Source: Rhizodiscina lignyota | Taxonomy: Eukaryota; Ascomycota; Dothideomycetes; Aulographales; Rhizodiscinaceae | DNA: 64,000 nucleotides | NCBI GenBank assembly: GCA_010015805.1 | Contig: ML978121.1 | Span: 2,046,001-2,110,000 of the forward strand | Reading direction: 5' to 3' | Shown: one piece after another, positions 1 to 10,167 of the stretch | How positions within the stretch are numbered: position 1 is the first letter of the stretch | Layout of the letters: every line of letters starts with the position of its first letter | Program-made: the position numbers and the translations under genes | Notes under the pieces: generated by a model | What the model saw: the letters and a program-made list of their open reading frames with translations, nothing else | Database searches by the model: none | Told to the model about the DNA's origin: nothing

Positions 1-105
1 AATTTATGAGGTTAACCATCTGCAACTGCCACCTTTGCTACCGTTCAGAAACACCATTTTAGAGAGTGTCCCATTGAGGACATCCATTTGCACAGTCAGT
101 GCCTG

Positions 106-1322
106 CTAAACGCCACATTCACTTGCCGGGGATGGAAGGGCAAGAGGATACACTCCGTCACCAGGAACAACATCCGGACCGGGCTTCGGATACTTCAGCT
201 CGGCAGTGGTAAGAGGAGACTCGCAGCCGTTGTTGATGTCTGCAAAGAACATCGATGGGCGATCCTTATAGGCGACGGTGGAACGCTCTTCAACGTGAAC
301 GACGTCGACATCGCGCTCCAGATCGTGCTCCAGATTGTGCTTTGTGACCAGGCTCCGGAAGTGGGAGCGGACGATGCTGCCAAAGCGCTTATGCTTGCTG
401 CCAGCTGCAGTTGGGGACTCGTTGCATGTACAAGTGCAGTCGCTCATGCTGTAGTGGCCGTTGGTATTCTTCTTAGCTGCTTGGGCACAGGTGCAGGCAC
501 AATCGCTCATCAAGTAAGCTGGAGTAATACGCTTGTTGATCGCGGGAATCAAGACAGCGCGTTTGTGGATTGCTCCAGGTTTTGGTGCCGATGGGGCCTT
601 GCTGCAATCGCAGTCGCATCCGCCAGTGGTGTATTGGTTGGCGGCGTCTAGAGCGAAAGCGGACGCGCATGTACAGGTACAGCCGTCCATATCATACGAT
701 GGAGCGGCGTTGGAGGCCGGCCCGGTTGATGAACTTGACTTGGAATCTTTCTTTGCGATGGTGACTGCAGCACAGTTCATGAAGAATTCCTGTTCGCGAT
801 TCATCCATGTCCACGCGAAGACGGCTTGGCCCGTCGGCATGTCTGCAGGGACGTCGAACTCAAAGGTCTGTCCACTAGGATCAAGTCCACCATTGCGATG
901 CGGGCAGTTGCCTTCGAAGCTTGTCGCAACTTGGAACGTCTTGCCCTTGTCAACGGAGAAGCCAACCTGGCATGAACCGCCGTAGTGATTTCCTAGCTCA
1001 TGTGAGATAGTATAGTACCTCTTACCTTTACTGTGAATATGACATGGAGAAGCATACCGAGACCCGTGAGAGTGAATTTCTGCTTACTACCAACTACCCA
1101 AGACGTGACGGGAGCCCCTTCAGGTTTGCCTAAGAGATTAAGATAGCCACCGCATGGGAACACCGTGGTTCTTCCACAACAGTTGTACGGGTAGAAGAGG
1201 AATGGATCCGGGGCTCCAGAGGTGTGAGGATTGTTACTGGAATTGAACGCTGGGGGGTAGTTGAGCTGCATGTGGCTACGCGCCACAATCAGCAGCGACA
1301 GCATGCATAAGAGGAGAATCAT
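106..1322 (-). CDS. Secreted LPMO-like protein (AA11-like/chitin-binding-4 type) with four CxCxC motifs in its tail
   Basis: Two exons, 1322-1058 and 992-106, with a 65-nt intron; 383 aa. The start at 1322 gives a 16-residue signal peptide, and cleavage after ARS would expose His17 as the N-terminal histidine of a copper 'histidine brace', as in lytic polysaccharide monooxygenases. The core (about 17-168) has NCCGR, FPCGGYLN, HYGGSCQVGF and NCPHRNGG, which I remember from fungal AA11-like proteins. The expected role is oxidative attack on chitin or other polysaccharides outside the cell. The tail is unusual: Cys triplets at 193/195/197, 214/216/218, 253/255/257 and 274/276/278, each following an aromatic residue and a short Asp/Gly-containing stretch, with dibasic KR sites between and after them. 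The His17 placement and intron are seen in the sequence; substrate and exact AA family are inferred. Confidence 0.8.
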
Positions 1323-1454
1323 GGTCGTCAAGTATAGACTGTTGAGTGGAAAAGATCCTTCGATATAAGGAAGGAATTGGCTGTTGCTAAAAAAAGTAAA
1401 AGGAGTGTGGGAAGAGAAAGGTTGAGTGTTAAGTAGGAAGAAGGAAGGTTGTCG

Positions 1455-1462
1455 TATTTATA
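1455..1462 (-). promoter_or_regulatory. TATA box of the LPMO-like gene
   Basis: Read on the minus strand this is TATAAATA, about 130 bp upstream of the ATG at 1322. It is a full consensus match at a plausible distance for a fungal promoter. Confidence 0.5.
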
Positions 1463-2874
1463 TGGCCGGTTTGTTTTGGCGTGGACGCGACGTTGTTGTG
1501 ATGAAAGCGTTCGCGCAATAGAGCATGATTGTGTTGCCCGTCAATAGCCGCCAAATACGCGCTCTTTAATCGCAGATTGCACATGTGACTGATCGCGTGT
1601 TCTACTGTGAAGACGGGAGCTCAGCTCATTAAACTCATCCCAGCGATAAGCTTTGCCAGCCGGCCAGTTCAATTTATCAGTTCTGCTCCCCTCTCTAACA
1701 GCAGTGGCAAAGTGGCATCCCAAGAAAATTAAGAGTATAGCACAATCGGCACGTTTGGAAAGGGCCAGGAGAAGTGGCTCTAGTGGATGTGAAATGGTCT
1801 AAATGCATCTAACGTTGCACGAGCGCCTGGGGGGCATTTGTGTCACTGTGGTGAGACACCATTCCAGAGCGGACATCCCATGGACGTTTAGATGAAGTTG
1901 AAACAAGAACGCCTGGAGACAATTGTAGGCGGCTGTATGGAGTAGGAAGGCAAGGAAGGGATGATTGATGTTCGCCGTGTTTGCTGTGAAGCAGTCTACA
2001 TCGCCAACTGGAATGTGACTGACGAAAGGCTCCGTTTGCGTTCCATTCAAATAGACAAAAGTGTTATTATACCGATATCTATACTTCATAACTAAGTGAA
2101 GAAGGGGAAAGAAGAGTGAAGCGGGTACCCCTGTCAAGCTTTTGGTCGCTCTCGGGAGGCTAGACCCAACGGTTAAAGTAGTATTTAGGCTGTGGTGCGC
2201 CGAGCGGCCGCTCCGGCGGACCACAAATAAGATAGCGGCTCTACCACCGTGCCTCGATTTTCAATCAGAAAGGAGTGACCTTCACAACCAAAAGCGTGCA
2301 AGGTTTCAGCAGTATGATATTGTGACCTAGTCTTCAAAGAACCAAAGCCAAGCTTTCACAGATAGTCTCGCTTACATTGAAGTGCAAGAGCAGCTCATCC
2401 TGAATAGAAGCTGTACGGCGGACGACGCGGCCAAAGACGTAGAACTTCCGCGAGCATTGCTGTGATGTGCCCCTCACGTCATTGGTTGATATTCCACAAT
2501 GCTCCATGTCCATGGACCGAAGCCAGTTGAGAGGAATAACGCTCCGTCAACTCTAGCTACTTAAATGAAACCATAGCTAGAGCTTCAAGTTGAACCGTCG
2601 TCCAGGATGGGCTCCTCAAGATCTATGTCTCAAATTTACACGACTTGCTCGAGGATACGATCTGCGGCGGCCCAAAGGCCTCTACTTCGAATATGTGGTT
2701 CCCACGTTCGAGGATATCCTCGTGCTCTTTCGCCATGCTATAATAACAATCTCACGCCGGGCACATTCAATGTGGTTTCACAGCCCCTACTCAGGTTCAA
2801 TTCGTCACAGCAACGAAACTTTGCTTCAAGTGTGGTATGACATCACCATTACCTTGTTGACACCTTCCTCATAT

Positions 2875-2881
2875 TATAAAA
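2875..2881 (+). promoter_or_regulatory. TATA box of the SDR gene
   Basis: TATAAAA lies about 80 bp upstream of the ATG at 2961, followed by an A/C-rich leader. Confidence 0.45.
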
Positions 2882-2960
2882 TTTTCGAACCCTCAAACTC
2901 TAGAAACTCTCAGTCTCCTCATCCGAACAGAAACAGAAAACTGAACTCACTGTATCCAAG

Positions 2961-3934
2961 ATGTCGAACAATCAGGACTTCGAATTGAACCAAGTCTTCA
3001 ACATCAAGGGCAAAGTTGCTCTTGTGACTGGCGGAGGTAGTGGTATTGGCTTGATGGTATGTCGGTGCGAATGACTTTGTGCAGGATCTCGATACTGACG
3101 AACGATAAGTGCACTCAAGCTCTAGCGGTCAACGGTGCCAAAGTCTACATCGTCGGCCGCACTGATGAGAAGCTTGAACGAGTCGTTGAAACTCACGGGA
3201 AGGACATCCAGGGTGAAATTGTGCCCATCACCGGAGATGTCACAGACCAGAAGGGGGTCGAGTATGCGGTCCAACACTTGCAAGAGAGAAACCTATGCTA
3301 ATAGGATATTAGACAACTCGTCAAGGAGATCTCCAATCGTGAAAAGCATCTCGACATCCTCATCAACAACGCTGGCATCGCGCCCGGAAAGGCCTCAACT
3401 CATGTCAAAACTGCCGAAGAACTTAGCAAGAGCCTCTTCAACCAGACTTCGCCTGAGGAATGGTCCTCCATCCACACAACCAATGTGGCTGGCCCGTATC
3501 TAATGTCGACCGCTTTCCTGCCGTTGCTCCAGAAGGGATCGGAAGCACAGCATGGCTGGTCCAGCACCATCATCAACATCACCTCGATCAGCGGCATGGT
3601 GCGCATCTCGCAGGGCCATTTCTCGTACAACGCGTCGAAGGCCGCCGCAATCCACCTGAACAAGATGCTCGCTGCCGAGATTGCTGATGTGGGCCTGAAG
3701 ATCCGTGTCAATGCGATTGCGCCTGGAGTCTTCCCGAGCGAGATGACGACGCAGGATAGCGACGAGGCGCAGAAGAGTCAGATGGAGAAGGAGAGAAAGG
3801 GCGATTTGCCGAGTGGCAGGCCGGGTAACGATCGAGACATGGCGGGCGCAGTGCTCTTCGCAGTCTGCAACCAGTACCTGAACGGTCAGAATTTCGCAGT
3901 GGATGGTGGTTACCTCATCTCTACTGGAACTTGA
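2961..3934 (+). CDS. Short-chain dehydrogenase/reductase (classical SDR)
   Basis: Three exons, 2961-3056, 3110-3261 and 3313-3934; introns of 53 and 51 nt; 289 aa. NAD(P)(H)-dependent oxidoreductase with a Rossmann fold. The cofactor loop TGGGSGIG is at 23-30, NNAG at 101-104, the serine region NITSIS at 171-176, and the catalytic YxxxK is Tyr188/Lys192 (FSYNASK). The usual PG motif (APGVFPSEM) and a C-terminal VDGG complete the family pattern. Length is normal for the family. Subfamily resemblance is to fungal rhamnolipid-type/gluconate dehydrogenase-like SDRs, but the substrate cannot be read from the sequence. There is no targeting signal, so it is probably cytosolic. It stands alone, without pathway neighbours. 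Confidence 0.93.
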
Positions 3935-4771
3935 CTGCGTCCGACGTAAACGTTAGTCGAGGACGAGATTGTACCCCATTGGCTCGGATTACGAAAAAGG
4001 TGCCTGGTATCAGCGGAAAGGGAAGTTTAACGGCTTCAAGCATTCAGCAAAGGGAACTGTCTTTCTTTGATAGGGTCATTTATCTATGATCCTGTCCAGC
4101 TCAATTGGGCGTTCAGTCGTTCAGGGCAAGCTCATGATTTGTTAGCGCCACACAACAAAGAGAGAAACATAGGCATGATTCAAACAGGAAGTAATAACTT
4201 GAAACTATCTTCCGTGAACGTTAACTTATGCCGGTGTGCTGAAGAGACGATGCAAAAGGGGTGTCGTTCGAAGAAATGGAGACAGCGGCATGCCGCAAAG
4301 TGCCAGACCCTTGTTCATCCGATATCGGCGACTTTCTCCATCCCATATTTGCCGCCTGTGTGACTGCAATGCCCATGTTGAATAATCTCCACAAGGCTTG
4401 TCTACTTGCCCTTCGAAAGTTTTATAAGCACAGTGAGATTGTAATTGACCGGTGCATAATAATCCACTCATAACTTGCTCACGTTCCAGAAGGGGACATT
4501 TATATACCAGCTTGCCAGGAGCTTCATGGAGTCTAGCTTGTTCGTATTAATATTAAAGACCTTCTAATAAACTATAACGTAATCCGAAGCCCATTTTGTA
4601 TAATGGATCATGCCATCGTCTGACACCATTCCATATCCCACCAATCTCCAGAAACCATCCAGCCAGAAACCCAAAAAGACGCCGTTGCTATGCGCTTCAA
4701 AGCCACCCAAAATACCCGAATACGCGCCGCCTCCGCTTATCCCGATGACTTGATGGAGAGAAACAAGTCAT
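3935..4771. other. Intergenic region with converging 3' ends
   Basis: Contains 3' flanks of the SDR gene and the following minus-strand gene. Only short frames with no protein-like character were seen. Confidence 0.6.
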
Positions 4772-5182
4772 CTAGCTAACTCCATAGTAAGCCCTGTAAG
4801 CAGCGTTCACGCCCTCGTGATGCTCCTTCGCATGCTGCTTTACGCGCTGCCACACCTTCTTCGTGCTCTTGCTGTCCTGCTTCTTCTCCGCAGCGGGCCG
4901 CGCTTCGACTTCGTAGTGGTGGTCCTCGTCAATCAGAGCCCGCTGGCTCTCCTCGCTCTTGCGTGGCCTGTAAGAAGGTGCATCCTGTGGCCTCGAGCCG
5001 ACGCCGTAGAACGCTTCGTACGCGGCGTTCACCTCACGGTGGTGCTGGGCGAGTCTGTGGCCCACCGCCTTCAATCCTGAGGCGACAGAGGAGGAGCGGC
5101 GCTCGTTCTGGACTGAGGAGCTGGTTGAAGAGACAGAGGAGGATGAGTCCTTGCGGTTGTAGGCGGAGACTGGTGCGGACAT
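4772..5182 (-). CDS. Small hypothetical protein with a duplicated VNAAY..(F/Y)YGV motif
   Basis: Single exon, 136 aa, with the ATG at 5182 chosen because it is followed by a Ser-rich start (MSAPVSAY). An in-frame upstream extension has only a non-ATG start. After a Ser-rich N-terminus (about 15-40) two copies of a His-rich helix-like motif appear: LAQHHREVNAAYEAFYGVG around 55-73 and HAKEHHEGVNAAYRAYYGVS at the extreme C-terminus, separated by a charged linker. The protein is basic and hydrophilic, without signal peptide or membrane segment. I do not recognise a named family; the two copies suggest a small repeat protein conserved in filamentous fungi. TATA-like sequences (TATAAATC near 5272-5280, TATATAAG near 5406-5413) precede it on its strand. 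Confidence 0.72.
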   Translation of the reverse strand: MSAPVSAYNRKDSSSSVSSTSSSVQNERRSSSVASGLKAVGHRLAQHHREVNAAYEAFYGVGSRPQDAPSYRPRKSEESQRALIDEDHHYEVEARPAAEKKQDSKSTKKVWQRVKQHAKEHHEGVNAAYRAYYGVS

Positions 5183-6260
5183 TGTGATTGATGTGAAGTC
5201 GGTAAGGTTGATTTGAGGTGTGATGATGAAGATGCCGAGGCGATCAGAAGATGAGTGATTCAATTGTTTGCTGATTTATATGTCGATTGGAGTCTTGAGT
5301 TATTGAAAATTGATTGCTTGTAGTGTGGATGATCTGTTCTTGTCTTCTTCTGATGTCTTGTAGTGTTGTGGGAATGGCCTTGAGCAACGGGGGACAATTG
5401 CCACTCTTATATAGAAATAGCCTACCCATTGAGGTCTTACAGGAGTATGACTCCGAATTTGCCATTAAAAATCACACGCCCTTCAGATCACCTTTAGCTG
5501 CTTAGCGCGCGAACATGTCGTTGAGGCTGGTGACACATGGGCCGAAGGAAACGCCATACCGCCATCATGTCCGCCCTATGCGCAAAACTGCGACGCGAAT
5601 TCTGAATGACATGACAGGGTTCACGGATTACTACTGGGTAGTTTGCCGACAAAATGCGCCCAACGGCGTCAGGGCGCAAGGCAACGAAGCGCTGCGATTG
5701 GACGGACGGCTGCAAAGGGCGTAATGCTGAATAATAAGCGAGTTTCGTCATAATTCTCCTTTCGCAAGATGACACCGCAAGATCCTTCGGCGAGCCGTAA
5801 AGGGCGCGTGTCAAGGCGGATGCTGTGCCGACCACGGAACGACGCCGGAGTTGAAGTTGCCTCGAAGAGGCTAAAGCCCTGCTCTCTAAAGGTATTTTCC
5901 GCTCCATGCGGAACCCATTTGGCGGCCGACACCCAGGGTCCAAAATTAGCACACGCCGTTGGGAAGAAATTTTCTTAGTGAGCGAAGTACAAGACTGCGG
6001 CGTGACTAACAATATCCACATCGTGAGATCGAGAAGATTCTCGTTACCCTATCCAATGTCCCTTCTGTGGGCACCGCGGAGGAGGAGTCCGACGGGAGAA
6101 GTTTTATTATCCAGTCCTTTCTCCCTCGTGTGTGGCGCCTGGCTCCAGATGCCTTTGGAGTATTAGCTGCTGCCGTTAAAGTCTACGCCTCCGAACATTC
6201 AATTAATTCAGTTTTCCCATGTGGAGCAGTGAAAACAAGTTTTCCAGTTGCATCTCCGAT
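5183..6260. other. Gene-poor region
   Basis: Promoter side of the 136-aa gene, then sequence with only overlapping short frames on both strands. The largest (5494-6021, minus, 175 codons) lacks any motif. Confidence 0.55.
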
Positions 6261-7340
6261 CGTCAGAATTTTCTTTTCGTCGATCTGATGGCACCGGGCC
6301 ATTTGCACGGCTGTCGCCAAATGCAACAGTAAGATAGACGCAAATTCGAGGCCATATTGACCTGTTTAGGGAAGTCTGCGAGATTCTTACCACAGCACTT
6401 ATTATATGGAACGACACATTCGCAATCGATGAGAGGCAACTTCTCGTGATGTGGAATCGCCCTACCGATCATTTGAATGGCATTCCATGCCTCCTGCGAG
6501 AACAATGACTACATTGGGAAGACTGCGTAGGACCTCTTCCAATTGCTCACTCCATCGCAAATGCAGAGGAATCCTGCCTTGATGGCCGTGATTTTCGCGC
6601 ATTGCCACTGCAGTGGAAACATTATGCGATGATTTGAGCGGTGGGACATGATCAATCCTCGAGACTTGGCTTTCGCATTCCTCCGGAGCAGACCTCGCGC
6701 TTTCGACTCCCAAGGGAGAGCAGTTGTCACTGCCGGTGCGCCATTGATCGCCAAAGATGAGATGATAGGCTGGCCAGCTGCGTCGTAACAGACGAATACT
6801 TGGCACTGAATAGCTAAGATATCTTGCGACGCGCCCTCTTTACTGTCTCTATGCAATTTCGTATCGTCGGACATGCATGAATTCCTAAGTCTGTATTTCC
6901 ATTCCGTTTTTGTTCGAATCAGGCGCGTCCACGGTTCCTCCATCCGTGTGGAGCGGGCTCTTTAGATGCTGAGTCGACGATTTTGAAGCACAGGGCGGGC
7001 CATTGCGACTGTGCCCGAACAACTCAGATAGACGCGATCGTCTTTCGAAATTGCGCTGCTGGAACTTATTTGAGACGCGGTGCAGCGAGACTGCGGCTTG
7101 ATGTACCAGAATATAGCCTGTGCCCGTTGATTTGACAACAAGGCTTAGGGTGAAGCGGAACCTGAGTGCTTTTCTCAAAGCCGCGTCTCCTCCATTCCAC
7201 CGGAGCGCGGCAGGCTGCCTGTTCCGGAAGGCGGCTATCTCATCGAGCGTTTGTTTCCCGCACTCGAGACAGCATAGAACTGCTATATTGACCTTCAGGG
7301 TTCGGACGGTATCGTCATTCGCATTGAAATGCTTGTAAGA
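6260..7340 (-). pseudogene. Decayed ankyrin-like coding stretch
   Basis: On the minus strand three overlapping frames each show short protein-like segments: NANDDTVRTLKVNIAVL near 7335-7285, DAAGQPIISSLAINGAP near 6785-6735, and HQGRIPLHLRWSEQLEEVL near 6585-6525. The last two resemble the ankyrin G.TPLH.A pattern. No single frame joins them, there is no convincing start, and no intron set I tried restores a frame. I read this as an old host-gene remnant with several frameshifts. An undetected multi-intron gene is the alternative. Confidence 0.25.
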
Positions 7341-10167
7341 CGGTGATATAAACTGTTAACTGTCAATTAGCCTCCAGAATTCGTAATGATCGTTGCTTAA
7401 TAGAGGAAGCGTTCGAAAGAAATGGTTGTATGAATGGGTAGCGATGTTACATGCTCGCACGGTTTGGATTGCGATTGCATCGATGAGATGGACGCCGCGT
7501 TGCTCTGACCGAGTCACTGTAGCAGGTTGGCAATTAGTGATATCTTGGCCATTGGCATTCGAGCAGTAATCTCGCCGATGTATGCTGGAAAGATGTGAGG
7601 TCACTTTGACCGCCGATATCGAATGCAGCTCTCAGTTGTCCACAAGGGCCTCGACACGCCGACACTTGTCATTATTTGTTAGCCTTGGGTGCTGTTGACC
7701 GAAGGAGGAATTTTGAATGGCCGTCTCGTTGTCTTTTCGATATTCTTGAAGAGGGCCTCAGGAACAAGCTTGACGTCGAAACGGTTGTTGATGAATTCGA
7801 CGGCTATAACAGTTTGAGCGGCGATAATGGAAAACTTAAGCCATGAGAGCAACTGAGGTGGTCTTTCTCAACTTCCTGCGGACTGCAGAATGAGCCTTTG
7901 GTATATCCAGGCTAAGCTGTCCCCTCAGCATATATGTCACCAAATCTTAATTCCTTGGTGCTACCTCCGAAGAGGTCATTCAACCCAACTGTGATTGCTT
8001 TCGATTAGCCATGATCGGAGTTGTTGCTTGCTCTGTTGTCATCGTCTTCAATTCGGCGCGTCTAACATGAACATGCCCTTGCCTCTTTATGGATGTCTCA
8101 TCCAGGTAATACAGCTTGCAAGGTCAAGCTTGTAAGCATAAACATGGACGGTCATGACATGGCGTAAAAGCAATTGCCTGCCCGAGGACAAAAGGGCATC
8201 TTTGGGGAAGATGTGGAAGAAACGCGGAATCAACGACGGAAGGAGATTACGATTACTGTACCAAGGCAGGCAAATTATAAGTGGACGAAGGCACGATGCC
8301 ACTTCCAAAACATTCCGGAGACCTGAATCCATGTCTGAGACGATGGTTATGATCATCTCAATTATAGGACCCTGATGTCAGCGAGTCATTTAAGCTCAGT
8401 GCCAAAGGAAGATTCGCGTCAGCCTTATCGAAGGAGTACCGAGATTCCGTCAAGTCCACGTGTAGCTCGTGTAGATGGATCTACGCGGCTCGTGGTAATC
8501 CGGGTTGTTAGCTCGTGGCACCGGTGTTCGCTAGTCGTTTAGCACCGGCCGCTGACTGCCGGTGGGAGAGATGTTGACTGCCGAAATGATGCCTGGCCGA
8601 TTTCAAGGAAAAATACGAGTAGGATGGGTGATCGTGTCTTTCAGAGATCTATGCATGGGAGTAAATATCGAAGTTGTAAGAGCGCACTGACTGCCGAGCC
8701 ATACGGCCCGGGAGCATGCCAGGTCCCAGGAGAAAGTCATCACGGAAAGGGGGAGGTGGTGAGATACGGAGGTACATGCATGCTGTGGCATTAAGGGATT
8801 CGCGAAAGGATGGATAAGCTTAATTCTCCGGTCCTATTAGGAGTCCATGGGAGTGGTGCAATACGAATGAAGCGAAATGAACGATTCCTTTTCCAAGTTT
8901 TCACCGTCTGTATGGGTCGAAAATCTCCTGACTGCTTCGAGAATTTTGCTGGATGAAGCAGCGGGAAGATGACTGGCTTGCGCACCAATAGAGCCTGCAT
9001 GCATACGCAGGGCAGTACTGCTGAACTTGGAGTGCCGTCATCTCATAGGTGCCTGAAATGAGCATGGTGTCTCCTTTCATCTGGGTCGGATCATCCTGAT
9101 GGGACGAGTCGGGCACGGCTGTTTCGAAGGAACGGGTAATTTTCTGGAAGCAAGTACCGTCCACATGGCAATCATGCAATCATGCAATGTGGCGCACCGG
9201 CGTCGCGTCAGTGGCCCAAGTGCTCGTCTGTGAGGGGAGGCTGGTGTCCGCTTGACCGCGACCTCTTCGGAACAGCCGAAGTGCGATGCCACTCGTAGGT
9301 TGCAAGAGGGTTGGCCGGACGTCGCACTTGATGAGGCACAGCGCGATCAACAGTCGTGCAGCGCAGACGTGGTACAGCAGACGCTCTTGCAGCAGAAATG
9401 GACGCGCTCGGAAAATTAAAAGGGGATCCATCAGCCAGCCGCCACCAATGAGGGCTGGGGCATCGGCGCATTTGTTTGGAGAAATGGCCGGCGCTCCCGT
9501 TCGCACGTTGCCGGCGGCGGTGGCTGACGACGGAGAGGATGGAGTGGGACGACGATGGCGTGGATGCTGGCTGTAGGTCGACAGAGCATCGTTGCCAGCG
9601 CACTTGCGCCAGCACTCCTCCCTCGCAGCGCCTCGCTTGCTCTGCACCAGCTGGCGGCGGAGCATACCCTCGCTCGCCCGCCCAATCACTGTCTGCTCGC
9701 GACTCCGCACTCGCAGATCTGCCTACGAGCCCTAACCTTGCTCCTTGCTCCTTGCTCCTCGATTACCTCAGGCCATCGATGGGCGCTACTGTGCTAGCAC
9801 CGAATCCGCCCGCCGCCGCGTGCGCAAAGTGGGTGCGTGAATGAGGAGCAAGACACCGACTCGACTCCAAATCCTTCCCTTCAGCCCCAAAATATCAGCG
9901 ACGGACCCTGTCGCGATCCCCCAGACGGCTCTAATAATCTCTCGCTACACTCCCACACGCTGCTCCATTTTCCGCACCGCCTCTGCTACATCCTGTCGCC
10001 CTCAATCCACTGCGTCTGGACGACCGTGGTAGACCGGGACCGCGTTGCACACGCTCGCTCACTTGTACGAGTAGCCACTCCTGTATTCTTGCGCTGCATA
10101 TATGCCTACCCAGTACTACGACCACTAGACGCCCGCGGGCACAAGACACCGTCCATCGAGCCCGGCG
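7341..10167. other. Long gene-poor region and promoter of the coiled-coil gene
   Basis: Scattered short frames only, for example 8087-8356 (minus) and 9180-9710 (minus); none shows a domain. The last 450 bp are C-rich, with a short tandem run of the CTTGCTC type near 9740-9765. This looks like the pyrimidine-rich promoter/5' UTR of the downstream gene. Confidence 0.55.

Larger units (their letters stand above)
1323..2960. other. Intergenic region between the LPMO-like gene and the SDR gene
   Basis: Holds the two head-to-head promoters. The longest open frame (1799-2224, minus) has no recognisable motif or codon character and is treated as chance. No RNA gene or repeat was seen. Confidence 0.6.

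Noticed and set aside
1799-2224. 141-codon minus-strand frame
   Set aside because: No recognisable domain or protein-like periodicity.
5494-6021. 175-codon minus-strand frame
   Set aside because: No motif, Arg/Ser-rich composition like chance frames, no promoter or intron support.
9180-9710. 176-codon minus-strand frame with overlapping frames on both strands
   Set aside because: Several overlapping frames of equal length indicate composition, not coding.
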